A stretch of DNA of 64,000 nt from CAZDGV01 sp964505195 (GTDB lineage: Bacteria > Bacteroidota > Bacteroidia > Chitinophagales > Chitinophagaceae): positions 182,200 to 246,199 of the forward strand of contig CAZDGV010000001.1 of NCBI GenBank assembly GCA_964505195.1. Reading direction: 5' to 3'. Made by a program: the position numbers and the translations under genes. How positions within the stretch are numbered: position 1 is the first letter of the stretch; each line of letters opens with the position of its first letter. Below the pieces are notes generated by a model, which saw only the letters and a program-made list of their open reading frames with translations, ran no database searches and had not been told where the DNA came from. Below are positions 17,848 to 26,476 of the stretch, in pieces.

Positions 17848-19194
17848 TTAAAACGGATTGATATTGCCTTTACGCCGGCGGGGTACTATAAAATAAATCA
17901 AGACGAAACCCAATAACACCAAAACACCCGTGATGGCTGCCTGTGGATCGGAGATAACAATGCTGGTGCCTACAAATACATAAGCAAGCATAAATATCAG
18001 CGGCAGCAACGGATACCATTTCATTTTATAAATGCCCTGATCATCAAGACCGGCAGTTTTTCTTCGAAACCAAAAAATGGTAGCACTGCTTAAAATCATA
18101 CCAAAGCAATCGAGAAAAATCGAAAAGGTAAGTATGCGCTCAAACTGCTGGGCAAAAAAGAGAATGACCATACAGATTGCCGTAAATACCGTAAGTGAAA
18201 AAGTAAGTACACCGGTTCGTTTGTTTTCTCCGGCAAAAACTTTTGGCAATGATCCATCGGTGCCCATGGCATACATCACACGCGGATTACTGAGTAGCAA
18301 ACCGTTTACATAGGCCAAAACACCCAAAAACAAAAAAGCAGCAAAAAAATCCGCGCCTGCTGCGCCCGAAATTTTTTCGATTACCACATACGCAATTTCT
18401 TTTTCTCCTTTCATTCGTTCAAAGCCCACCAGCTGATAATAACTATAATTCACTAATAGATACAATCCAATAATTATAGCAATGCCAATGAAGATGCCAC
18501 GGGGAATATTCCGCGCGGGATTTTTTACATCGTTGCCGAAGTTGATGGTTTGTTGATAACCGCCATAAGTAAAAGAAACGGCGATCAAGCTAATCCCTAA
18601 ACTTTTTATCCAGTCTGTCCACGAATACGTTGCTGCTGTATCAGTAGCAACAGAAGCGGAAGCTTCTGCATACTGCGCAGGAAAGAACAATGCGGCGATC
18701 AGCACCAGAATCATACCGATTTTAATGATCATGAGGATATTCTGCGCGCGTGAACTCATTTGCAGTCCGCGCAGATTAATCAGATAAAAAATTAAAATAG
18801 CGCCACAACTCAACAAAGCTTTGTGCGTATCGGTCCATACACCGGGAAATAATTTTAAAATATAACCACTGCCTATCAGTGCCACGCCGCTTAAACTCGC
18901 AGCATTGCTTACCAAAATCAAACAGTTTACTGCAAAGGCAATGCTAGGATGATAGGCCTCTGCAAATACTTTATAATATCCCCCGGTAACGGGAAAGCGG
19001 CTTCCGATTTCGGCATACGTAAGGGCACCGCATAATGCGATCAGTCCGCCTACCAACCATGCACTGAAATATACCGAGGGTGCAATGGCATCGCTTGCAC
19101 TGGTTGCTGCCGTTCGAAAAATGCCCATGCCAATCACCAGTCCCACCACAATCATGGTGAATGAAAACAGGTTGAGTTTGTTTTGTTCTTGCAT
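17848..19194 (-). CDS. APC-superfamily amino-acid permease
   Basis: This inner-membrane amino-acid transporter of about 448 residues has some twelve hydrophobic helices. The first helix carries the substrate-binding unwound motif VGLVIGMGIF (family GxGIF/GSGIF). It is followed by ALTYAEIGSRFPVTGGYYKVFAEAYHPSIAF, the family hallmark of helix 3. GGYQQTINFGNDVKNPARNIPRGI is also typical. It resembles the LAT/SteT exchanger group. The start is taken at 19194 (MQEQNKLNLFSF); two codons upstream is also open. It is co-transcribed with the PLP lyase. Substrate not determinable from sequence. Confidence 0.88.
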   Translation of the reverse strand: MQEQNKLNLFSFTMIVVGLVIGMGIFRTAATSASDAIAPSVYFSAWLVGGLIALCGALTYAEIGSRFPVTGGYYKVFAEAYHPSIAFAVNCLILVSNAASLSGVALIGSGYILKLFPGVWTDTHKALLSCGAILIFYLINLRGLQMSSRAQNILMIIKIGMILVLIAALFFPAQYAEASASVATDTAATYSWTDWIKSLGISLIAVSFTYGGYQQTINFGNDVKNPARNIPRGIFIGIAIIIGLYLLVNYSYYQLVGFERMKGEKEIAYVVIEKISGAAGADFFAAFLFLGVLAYVNGLLLSNPRVMYAMGTDGSLPKVFAGENKRTGVLTFSLTVFTAICMVILFFAQQFERILTFSIFLDCFGMILSSATIFWFRRKTAGLDDQGIYKMKWYPLLPLIFMLAYVFVGTSIVISDPQAAITGVLVLLGFVLIYFIVPRRRKGNINPF

Positions 19195-19284
19195 GCACAA
19201 CAAATAGGTGATGAAGTTAGGTTTTTTGTAGTGGAAATCTCCATCCTACGCTGCATGCCGCCACATCGATTGAAAGCGAATGAA

Positions 19285-19292
19285 TAACTTTA
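19285..19292 (+). promoter_or_regulatory. Candidate -7 box of the TonB-receptor gene
   Basis: TAACTTTA is one mismatch from TAnnTTTG and ends 6 bases before the ATG at 19299, so the transcript would be leaderless or nearly so. No convincing -33 element is seen. Confidence 0.3.
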
Positions 19293-19298
19293 CACTTG

Positions 19299-21368
19299 AT
19301 GCGCATAAAATGTACATGGTTGATTATTTTGATTTTCACTTTCCTGCATACGAATGCACAGGAAACGCCCGACAGCAGTGTTGCTGAGCTGGAAGAAATC
19401 AGTGTACAGGCTTTTGAACAAAATACCCGAAGCGCAGATGCAGTAACCCTGGTAAAAAGAATCGACCGATACAACAGCGACCGTTATAACAAAACCTCGC
19501 TGGTACATGCTTTTAATACCATTGCCGGTGTGCGCATGGAAGAACGATCGCCGGGCAGCTACCGCATCAATATCCGCGGCAGCTCGCTGCGTTCGCCTTT
19601 TGGCGTACGCAATGTAAAAGTGTACTGGAATGATATCCCTATGACCGATGCAGGCGGCAATACCTATTTCAACCAGTTTGCTTTTAATAATTTCAGCAGC
19701 ATCGAAGTGGTGAAGGGCCCTGCCGGATCACTGTATGGTGCGGGCACGGGCGGACTGATTCTCATGCACAGCTTCGATGGCTGGCGGCCGGGTGCTTCGC
19801 TGGAATACATTCGCGGCAGTGAGGGCCTGCAGAATATCCTTGGCAGTATGCGTTTTGGAAAAGAAGATGCCAAAAACCAATTCAGCTTCGCACATAACAA
19901 CGCAGCAGGCTATCGCGATCAGTCGGCCATGCGCAGAACCAATCTTTCCTGGACGGCCGAGCTCAAGCGTTCAGGGCGACAAACCATTTCCGCATCTGTA
20001 CTGTTTACCGATCTGTGGTATGAAACACCGGGTGCACTTACGCTCAATGAGATGAACAGAGAACGGCGTGCCGCACGACCGGCAGCAGCGGGCTTTCCCA
20101 GTGCCGTTGATGCACGCGCATCCATCCATCAGCAGAATTTTACGGCGGGCATTACAGCGAAACATGAAATAACTCATTCGCTTACCAACAGCACCACCCT
20201 TTTTGGGGTATTCAATCAGGTACGCAATGCAGCGATCCGCAATTATGAACGGCGACTCGAGCCGGGCATGGGCGGCAGAACGGTTTTCAAATGGAATGCC
20301 ATAAGCGGCACATCATCTGCTAAAACCCTGCAGCTGGTATGGGGCGCTGAATACCAGCGCGGCAATTTCAACACACAGGTATTCCGCAACCGTGGTGGCA
20401 ACCCCGACACCCTGCAAACCAACGACGATATTCGGCATACCAACGCACACGCCTTTGCGCAGATTGATTTTAAACCTGCAGCCGGATGGATGGTGAGTAC
20501 GGGCGCGAGCATGAATATGACCGATGTTTCGTTTCAGCGACTGAGCACCTACCCCATCCTGAAGCAGGAACGCCGCTATCGGAACGAATGGGCGCCCCGC
20601 ATGACGGTGAAGAAAAATATCACCGAAACATTTTCAATATTAGCCACGCTTTCACGTGGTTTTTCTCCACCTACCATTTCTGAACTGCTTCCTTCTACCG
20701 GCACTATTAGTACCGAACTGGAAGCTGAATACGGATGGAACAAGGAAGCTACGCTGCAGTACAGCAAGCGCTTCAATAACCAACTGCTGCAAATCGATTT
20801 CACTGCTTTTGCTTTTCGGCTGAACCAAGCCCTTGTGCAACGACGCGATGCAGCCGGTGCTGATTTTTTTACCAATGCAGGGGATGTAAAACAAAAGGGA
20901 TTGGAAACTTCGCTGCAGTACTGGATTTTTTCAAAAAAGAAAATATCGAATCTTCATTTCCGCCTCGACCACAGCTTTCATCATTTCAGATATGGCCGGT
21001 TTAAACAGGGCAACAACGATTTCTCTGGCAAAACGGTGCCTTCCGTTCCGGCACATACTTTATCGGCACTGGCCAACCTCCAGCATACCAAAGGATATTA
21101 TCTGCAGCTTACCTATTACTATTGCGATGCCATTTTTTTAAACGATGCCAACACCGCACGCGCCGATGCCTATCACCTTGCAGCCATGCGCCTCGGTACC
21201 AGTAAAAGCTGGAGCGATCATCTTCGTTTTCAGTTTTACCTGGGTTGCGACAACCTGCTGAACATGCAGTACAGCTTAGGCAACGATATCAATGCTACGG
21301 GGGGAAGGTTTTTTAATCCGGCACCCGAGCGAAATTTCTATGTAGGCATTGCGCTGCAGTGGAAGTAA
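19299..21368 (+). CDS. TonB-dependent outer-membrane receptor
   Basis: This 689-residue protein has a signal peptide (MRIKCTWLIILIFTFLHTNA-QE), a plug domain and a 22-strand barrel. Plug landmarks are the early LEEISVQAF (TonB-box-like region), NTIAGVRMEERSPGSYRINIRGSS, RNVKVYWNDIPMTDAGGNTYFNQ and IEVVKGPAGSLYGAGTGG. The barrel ends FYVGIALQWK with a terminal hydrophobic pattern. It lies directly upstream of the cobalamin riboswitch and the BtuB-like gene, but has no riboswitch of its own. The overall pattern resembles siderophore- or iron-type receptors; the ligand is not predictable. It diverges from the APC gene across 104 bases. Confidence 0.88.
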   Translation: MRIKCTWLIILIFTFLHTNAQETPDSSVAELEEISVQAFEQNTRSADAVTLVKRIDRYNSDRYNKTSLVHAFNTIAGVRMEERSPGSYRINIRGSSLRSPFGVRNVKVYWNDIPMTDAGGNTYFNQFAFNNFSSIEVVKGPAGSLYGAGTGGLILMHSFDGWRPGASLEYIRGSEGLQNILGSMRFGKEDAKNQFSFAHNNAAGYRDQSAMRRTNLSWTAELKRSGRQTISASVLFTDLWYETPGALTLNEMNRERRAARPAAAGFPSAVDARASIHQQNFTAGITAKHEITHSLTNSTTLFGVFNQVRNAAIRNYERRLEPGMGGRTVFKWNAISGTSSAKTLQLVWGAEYQRGNFNTQVFRNRGGNPDTLQTNDDIRHTNAHAFAQIDFKPAAGWMVSTGASMNMTDVSFQRLSTYPILKQERRYRNEWAPRMTVKKNITETFSILATLSRGFSPPTISELLPSTGTISTELEAEYGWNKEATLQYSKRFNNQLLQIDFTAFAFRLNQALVQRRDAAGADFFTNAGDVKQKGLETSLQYWIFSKKKISNLHFRLDHSFHHFRYGRFKQGNNDFSGKTVPSVPAHTLSALANLQHTKGYYLQLTYYYCDAIFLNDANTARADAYHLAAMRLGTSKSWSDHLRFQFYLGCDNLLNMQYSLGNDINATGGRFFNPAPERNFYVGIALQWK

Positions 21369-21469
21369 GTAATGTGTTAGAACCTGCGCCGTTGCAAAGT
21401 TTTAAAGATTATCAACAAGGCTGTGAACAATATTTTTTCCTGCGTTCGCTGCGTGAAACTACATTTGTT

Positions 21470-21650
21470 ATGTAAACGGTTCACGCTCTGCGTGATGAAA
21501 AGGGAAGTCCGGTGCAATTCCGGCGCTATCCCCGTAGCTGTAAATCCGCTGCCGCAAGGCATACTTTTGAATCGCTGCATCCACTGTTTCAAAACCAATT
21601 GAAATGGGAAGGAGTTCAAAAGGCGGAAAAGCCAGAAGACCTGCCGCTTA
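21470..21650 (+). promoter_or_regulatory. Cobalamin (B12) riboswitch
   Basis: The core elements appear in order: a hairpin TCACGC/GCGTGA (21481-21495), then AAAAGGGAAGTCCGGTGCAA with the GGTGCAATTCC internal loop, TATCCCCGTAGCTGTAA (family CCCCGCAACTGTAA), GGGAAGG at about 21606, and the terminal B12 box AGCCAGAAGACCTGCC ending near 21645. In this class adenosylcobalamin or methylcobalamin binding represses the downstream gene. The next gene is a BtuB-like receptor starting 127 bases later. A hairpin TTGCTTT/AAAGCAA at 21665-21686 lies in the expression platform. Ends are approximate. Confidence 0.92.
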
Positions 21651-21776
21651 CAAGAACAATCATTTTGCTTTCGGGTGAAAAAGCAAGGGATGAGGTTTCC
21701 GATATGCGCTGCAGCGCAACATCGATCTCCGCATTCTTCACTTTTTTTCTGAGAGCAGTCACCTTAAACTTTTTTT

Positions 21777-23708
21777 ATGCTGAAAAAAATGTTTTGTGTG
21801 ACTGCTGTTCTGTGGGGCAGTCACGCCTTTGCACAAAGCGACACCACAGTAAAATCGATGGATGAAGTTATTGTTACCGCCAACCGGCTGGAACAGAAAC
21901 AAAATCAAACCGGTAAAATCGTTTCCGTCATCGGCAGATCGGTGATTGAAAAAAGCAACGGAAAAACCTTGTCGCAGGTGCTGAACGAACAAGCAGGCAT
22001 TACCATCAACGGCGCGCTCAACAACGCCGGCACGGTACAAACCGTATTCATGCGCGGAGCTGCCAGTGGCAGGGTGCTGGTACTGGTGGATGGTATTCCT
22101 GTAGGTGATCCTGCATTCATCAACAATGAATTTGATCTCAACTTCATTTCGCTCAACGATGTGGAAAGAGTAGAAATTGCAAGAGGTGCACAATCTACGC
22201 TCTACGGCAGCGATGCAGTAGCCGGTGTAATCAACATCATCACTACGCGCAGTAATATGAGCAAACCATTGCATGTTGATGCTACCCTCGCCGGTGGTAA
22301 TTATGGCACCCTGCGCAATCAGTTGCACGCATATGGCAAATCGGGCAAGTGGCGCTACCAGGCCAAATATGCTCGCCTGCAAACGCGTGGCTTTTCCGCC
22401 GCGCACGACAGCACCGGCAACAAAAATTTCGATGCGGATGGCTATCGCGGTAACAGCACCAGCGCCCAACTTAGCTATCAGGCAAACAATGCACTTTCCT
22501 TACAAAGTTTTATACGCTACAGCAATTACAAAAGCGATGTAGATGCTTCTGCTTTTACCGACGACCGCGATTTCACCATCAACAACCGCAATATGATGAC
22601 GGGGCTTGGCTTTCGCTTCAAAAAGCAAAAGATCAGCATCACCGGTAACTATCAGTACAGTGAAAACAGAAGAAACTTTCTGAACGATAGTGGACATGTT
22701 TCCGGCTTCTCTAAATATGTACAGGATGATTTTTTCAGTAAAAGTCATTTCGGAGAACTATACGCAACCTTATCGCTCGGCAAAGGGTTTACGTTGCTGC
22801 AGGGTGCCGACTATCGCTGGGGAAGCTACAACAATCAGTATCTCTCCATCAGCAGTTTTGGTCCGTTCCGAACCGGCTTTAGCGATACCTCCATTCATCA
22901 GCGCTCTGTATATACATCACTGATATTTAACGGGCTGAATCAAAAGCTGAATATTGAATTAGGCGGACGACTGAACTGGCACAGCCAGTACGGCGACAAC
23001 CAAACCTTCACTTTTAATCCGAGCTATGCACTCAACAAAGCTTGGCGCGTATTCGGAAGTATTTCCAGCGGCTTTAAAGCACCCGGATTATATCAGCTCT
23101 ATTCTGCTTTCGGCAACCGCGAATTACAGCCGGAAGAAAGCATCAACTATGAAGTAGGTGCGCAATATCAAAAAAAGAAGAGCGGGCATCGGCTCGTATA
23201 TTTCTACAGAGAAATCACCAATGGTATTGATTTCGACAACAACAACTGGAGCTATTTCAATTTTCCGCAGCAGTTTGTACGCGGACTGGAATATGAATGG
23301 AATGCCGAGCTGGGTAAAGGATTCCGCATAAACGGAAACTATACGTATATCAGCGGCAATGAAATTACCCAAAGCCGTGTTACGTTTAAAGACACGAGTT
23401 ATTCCTACCTGCTGCGCCGCCCTGCCCATCATGCCAATGCAACACTGCAGTACAGCAAGGCAGAGAAATGGTCGGCCAGTATATCTGCAAAATATGTAAG
23501 TGCCCGCTACGATGTAACGGGTTATAAGCGGCCTGATGCAAAGCTGGACGGATATTTTCTACTGAATGCTTATGCCGATTACAAAGCCAGTGAAAAAATT
23601 AATCTGTTTGCCGATCTGCAAAACATCACCAACACCCAATTCTTTGATCTCAGGGGCTTTAACAGCATTCCCATGATGCTGACTGCCGGCATCAGACTGC
23701 ATTGGTAA
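21777..23708 (+). CDS. btuB: TonB-dependent vitamin B12 receptor, BtuB-like
   Basis: This 643-residue receptor has a signal peptide (MLKKMFCVTAVLWGSHAFA-Q) and a TonB box/plug beginning MDEVIVTANRLEQKQNQTGKIVSVI. The plug continues LSQVLNEQAGITINGALNN, VFMRGAASGRVLVLVDGIPVGDP and VERVEIARGAQSTLYGSDAVAGVINIIT, which is the BtuB type of plug. The barrel ends MMLTAGIRLHW. It is controlled by the cobalamin riboswitch in its leader, which is the main reason for assigning B12 as ligand. No btuCDF or btuR genes adjoin it. A strong terminator follows 17 bases after the stop. Confidence 0.9.
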   Translation: MLKKMFCVTAVLWGSHAFAQSDTTVKSMDEVIVTANRLEQKQNQTGKIVSVIGRSVIEKSNGKTLSQVLNEQAGITINGALNNAGTVQTVFMRGAASGRVLVLVDGIPVGDPAFINNEFDLNFISLNDVERVEIARGAQSTLYGSDAVAGVINIITTRSNMSKPLHVDATLAGGNYGTLRNQLHAYGKSGKWRYQAKYARLQTRGFSAAHDSTGNKNFDADGYRGNSTSAQLSYQANNALSLQSFIRYSNYKSDVDASAFTDDRDFTINNRNMMTGLGFRFKKQKISITGNYQYSENRRNFLNDSGHVSGFSKYVQDDFFSKSHFGELYATLSLGKGFTLLQGADYRWGSYNNQYLSISSFGPFRTGFSDTSIHQRSVYTSLIFNGLNQKLNIELGGRLNWHSQYGDNQTFTFNPSYALNKAWRVFGSISSGFKAPGLYQLYSAFGNRELQPEESINYEVGAQYQKKKSGHRLVYFYREITNGIDFDNNNWSYFNFPQQFVRGLEYEWNAELGKGFRINGNYTYISGNEITQSRVTFKDTSYSYLLRRPAHHANATLQYSKAEKWSASISAKYVSARYDVTGYKRPDAKLDGYFLLNAYADYKASEKINLFADLQNITNTQFFDLRGFNSIPMMLTAGIRLHW

Positions 23709-23724
23709 AAGAAAGTTCATCACA

Positions 23725-23760
23725 ATAAAGCATCTCCCCTACGGAGATGCTTTATTTTTG
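23725..23760 (+). terminator. Intrinsic terminator of btuB
   Basis: A perfect 13-bp stem (23725-23737 with 23743-23755; arms ATAAAGCATCTCC and GGAGATGCTTTAT) with a CCTAC loop is followed by TTTTG. Its right arm and T tract also contain TATTTTTG (23753-23760), an exact match to the -7 promoter consensus, 16 bases before marC. Confidence 0.92.
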
Positions 23761-23775
23761 TTGAAAATTCAGCAT

Positions 23776-24360
23776 ATGAACTTCGATATCAACCTCAACC
23801 AACTGCTTTCTGTTACTTTCACCTTGTTTGCGGTGATTGATATCGTAGGATCCATACCCTTGCTGATTGGCTTAAAAGAAAAACTGGGCGGCATTAGGGC
23901 ATTCAGGGCCACGATTATTTCAGGCGCACTGATGCTGTTGTTTCTGTTTGTGGGCGAACCCTTTCTGCAGATACTGGGCTTAGACCGCAGATCCTTTGCA
24001 GTGGGTGGCTCCATTGTCATTTTTATTCTGGGGCTGGAGATGGTGCTTGGACATGAATTTTTTAAAAGCGATAAGGATGCCAAAAGCGGAACGGTGGTAC
24101 CGATTGCCTTTCCCATTATTGCAGGATCGGGAACACTAACTACCATCATGTCGCTGGGTGCCAACTTCAATGAGCTGGTAATCCTTATAGGCATCTTACT
24201 TAATCTGATGATTGTATATGCCGTTTTAAAATCACTCACCTGGATTGAGCGCATGCTCGGCGCAGCCGGACTGATTGCGGTTAGAAAGTTTTTTGGTGTA
24301 GTTTTGCTGGCTATCGCCGTGAAAATTTTCGCTGCAAATGCAAGCGGCCTTCTCAAATAA
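23776..24360 (+). CDS. MarC-family integral membrane protein
   Basis: This 194-residue membrane protein of the MarC/UPF0056 family has six predicted helices. Family landmarks are FTLFAVIDIVGSIPLLIGL near the N-terminus, FAVGGSIVIFILGLEMVLG, and VVPIAFPIIAGSGTLTTIMSLG. The name comes from the mar locus, but a role in antibiotic resistance was not borne out and the function is unknown. The start at 23776 (MNFDINLNQLL) is preferred over an upstream ATG-less extension inside the preceding terminator. It is monocistronic and followed by a tRNA gene. Confidence 0.88.
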   Translation: MNFDINLNQLLSVTFTLFAVIDIVGSIPLLIGLKEKLGGIRAFRATIISGALMLLFLFVGEPFLQILGLDRRSFAVGGSIVIFILGLEMVLGHEFFKSDKDAKSGTVVPIAFPIIAGSGTLTTIMSLGANFNELVILIGILLNLMIVYAVLKSLTWIERMLGAAGLIAVRKFFGVVLLAIAVKIFAANASGLLK

Positions 24361-24382
24361 TTTTTCACGCGCTGTAATAGCA

Positions 24383-24454
24383 GGTCTCGTAGTACAATGG
24401 ATAGTATGGGAGTCTCCGGAACTCCAGATTCAGGTTCGATTCCTGACGAGACCA
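24383..24454 (+). tRNA. tRNA-Arg (anticodon CCG)
   Basis: The full cloverleaf can be drawn: acceptor GGTCTCG/CGAGACC, D stem GTAC/GTAT, anticodon stem GGAGT/ACTCC with loop CTCCGGA (anticodon CCG, reading CGG), and T arm TCAGG-TTCGATT-CCTGA. The discriminator base is A. The 3' CCA is not encoded. Confidence 0.96.
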
Positions 24455-24575
24455 CTGCTCAAAATTCTTCACAATTCGTTTTTATTCAAACGCGTTTCTA
24501 AACACTGGTTCGGATTCGCGAGGATGCATACCGCATCCATTGTATGCAACACATAAGCCCTTTCAAAATATCTAT

Positions 24576-25289
24576 TCATGCATTTCGGCTACGCAGACGT
24601 TCGAAGAAAGCTACATTCATCATGATTAGTAACATGCCATAAAAAGTATCTTCAAAGGGTATGTTATCCATGGGTGCGGGAAAGAAGGAGAACATACGTA
24701 TGCCCAAATTCTCAGCATCATTATAAAGTACTACAGGAATTGATGTAAGAAAACCGTTTACAATGAAAAAAGGAATCAGACAGACTGCGTAGGATATCAA
24801 AAAAGAAAACGCATCAAAGCCAATGAAAAAGCGCTTGAATACAAACAGCAATGCAATGAATGCAGCGTTGAGTACAAAAGTATAGCCGGTATATGCCTTA
24901 TCGATGAATAGAATGCCAAAGATGAGCATTAGAAAACCTGCAGTGAGTAAAAAGATCGAGGCAGCGCGCGACTGCTGCAATCGCGGAAAATAACAGCGAA
25001 TGCATTCATACACAAAAACGCAGCAGTAGGGAACAGTGAAAAAGAACAGCACTTCCTCCAGCGGCAGGTGTCCCAGTTTAATGCCGATGGTATGTGCTTC
25101 ACTAAAACCCCAAACACCTATGCGGGTAAAATACTCATCCCATACCAAAAAAATGAGTGCAGGAATGAGCATGGCAGGAAACAGATACTTCCACTTGGTA
25201 TAAAAAGCAACTTTCTTATCGAAGCTTAAAGCGAGCGGTGCCGCAAGCGAAGCAGCATGTATCAGCAGATAAGTGTACTGGGAATCCAA
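24576..25289 (-). CDS. crtY: Lycopene cyclase, CrtYc-CrtYd fused type
   Basis: This membrane lycopene beta-cyclase of the heterodimer-derived type is fused into one 237-residue chain with about seven helices. The first half carries LGHLPLEEVLFFFTVPY, matching the PxEE motif of CrtYc; the second half repeats the pattern with DNIPFEDTFYGMLLIMMNVAFFE, the CrtYd motif. The start appears to be TTG at 25289, giving MDSQYTYLLIHAASLAAP, which fits family N-termini; no ATG is available nearby. It is the last gene of the carotenoid cluster, 5 bases after the crtZ stop. With an intact CruF competing for one end of lycopene, it would cyclise one end only. Confidence 0.88.
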   Translation of the reverse strand: MDSQYTYLLIHAASLAAPLALSFDKKVAFYTKWKYLFPAMLIPALIFLVWDEYFTRIGVWGFSEAHTIGIKLGHLPLEEVLFFFTVPYCCVFVYECIRCYFPRLQQSRAASIFLLTAGFLMLIFGILFIDKAYTGYTFVLNAAFIALLFVFKRFFIGFDAFSFLISYAVCLIPFFIVNGFLTSIPVVLYNDAENLGIRMFSFFPAPMDNIPFEDTFYGMLLIMMNVAFFERLRSRNA

Positions 25290-25294
25290 GATGG

Positions 25295-25777
25295 TTAATA
25301 TATGTTGGGGTTAAGTTCCTTTTCCCTCCGCACTTTGTCCCAGTATTTCGCGGCAACAATCAGCATACCGAAGCTCTCTCCGTCTTCTTTACCACGATGC
25401 TTGTGGTGCATTTTATGTGCCCAGCGAATGGCTCTTACATACGTATTATTCCAGCGGGAGAAAATTTTAAACCGCTGATGAATGATGATATCGTGTACTA
25501 AAAAATAGGCGAGTCCGTACATGGCAATGCCCGCACCAATGCTCACCACCCAGTATACCTGTTGCTGCAAACCCAGCATAATACAAAGCCAGCTGGGGAT
25601 AGCGAAAATGAGGAAGAAGGCATCGTTCTTTTCAAAAAAGCCGTGTTCAGGTTGGTGATGGTCGCGGTGCAAATACCATAAAAATCCGTGCATCACAAAG
25701 CGATGGGTTAGCCAGGTGATGCCTTCCATGGCAACGAATACCAAAAGCGTAAGTAATATATATAAAGCGAGCGTCAT
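25295..25777 (-). CDS. crtZ: Beta-carotene 3-hydroxylase CrtZ
   Basis: CrtZ is a non-haem di-iron membrane hydroxylase adding the 3-OH group to beta-ionone rings. The histidine clusters are present: H25-x4-H30, H37-x2-H40-H41 (HRFVMHGFLWYLHRDHH), a later HDIIIHQRF, and HKMHHKH at about residues 119-125. The 160-residue length and four hydrophobic segments are normal. Its ATG overlaps the distal TGA of the interrupted cruF frame by 4 bases (ATGA), indicating translational coupling in the ancestral operon. Confidence 0.92.
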   Translation of the reverse strand: MTLALYILLTLLVFVAMEGITWLTHRFVMHGFLWYLHRDHHQPEHGFFEKNDAFFLIFAIPSWLCIMLGLQQQVYWVVSIGAGIAMYGLAYFLVHDIIIHQRFKIFSRWNNTYVRAIRWAHKMHHKHRGKEDGESFGMLIVAAKYWDKVRREKELNPNIY

Positions 25778-26475
25778 AACATGGAACGTAAAATGAGAAA
25801 AAACATAAACTGTATCAAGAACAAATTTACAGCGAAATGGTTGGGTTTGGGAAAAGCAAGGCGCTTATAAAAAAACAGCAAAAAAGCACTTACAAAAAAC
25901 CAGCTGTAATAATTTTTCATGGGTATGCTTCCGTCGTTTGCCCATTGCCACTAGCCGAGCTGAATGGCTACGGGCTCCATAATCCAGTCGAACAGCGTGG
26001 CGATCAAAGCCCCATCGAGGATTACGGAGAAAAAGCCAACACCGCTGCGTGCACTCAGGGCTTCTCCTGCCAGCATATTCCATACTTTATCGAGCAAGCG
26101 CTGCACAAAGCTGCCTGTGCTGTAAATGATGATGAACCAGTTGATGCCGATCACCAAGGGAACACCGTACAATTGCAATCCCAATGCCGGCTTATATATG
26201 TATTCTCCAAACAGAAGCTGATAATTGATACCAAGATATTCGGTAAAGAAGCCGGTAAAAAAACACAATATGAAGAAGAACAAAAATCCGATTGTTTTTT
26301 CTTCCTGTGCCCATACCAGCAAGCCTGCAGAAAGCAAAAGATTAAAGGGCGTGAGCGATGCAAACAACGCCTGATCACCATAAAGCATACCAAACAATCC
26401 TATGGCATGAAAAAATATACTGATGCCGGTGGCAATTTGCTGTCGGTTAATATGTTGAAAGCGATACGAGGTCAT
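25774..26475 (-). pseudogene. cruF: cruF, carotenoid 1',2'-hydratase, interrupted by one in-frame TAG
   Basis: CruF hydrates the acyclic psi end of monocyclic carotenoids to give a 1'-hydroxyl. From the ATG at 26475 (MTSYRFQHINRQQ, one base after the crtD stop) the frame runs 174 codons to ALIATLFDWIMEPVAIQLG. It then meets TAG (25951-25953) and continues in the same frame for 58 more codons: WQWANDGSIPMKNYYSWFF, then PKPNHFAVNLFLIQ, ending at a TGA that overlaps the crtZ ATG. The downstream part looks like the conserved CruF C-terminus, giving 233 codons in all. Only one lesion is seen; a tyrosine codon (TAC or TAT) changed at its third base would explain it. Membrane helices are otherwise intact. 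It may be a recent null allele, a sequencing error, or a read-through gene. A start at 26565 inside crtD is possible but unneeded. Confidence 0.82.
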
Positions 26476-26476
26476 T

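Noticed and set aside
21759..22469. A 236-codon minus-strand open frame opposite btuB
   Set aside because: It is antisense to the conserved plug domain of the receptor, with no recognisable product.
25861..25880. A suspected frameshift in the T7 run of cruF
   Set aside because: A recount of the homopolymer gives seven A on the plus strand, so the frame is kept from the TAG to the TGA. Only the nonsense codon is a lesion.
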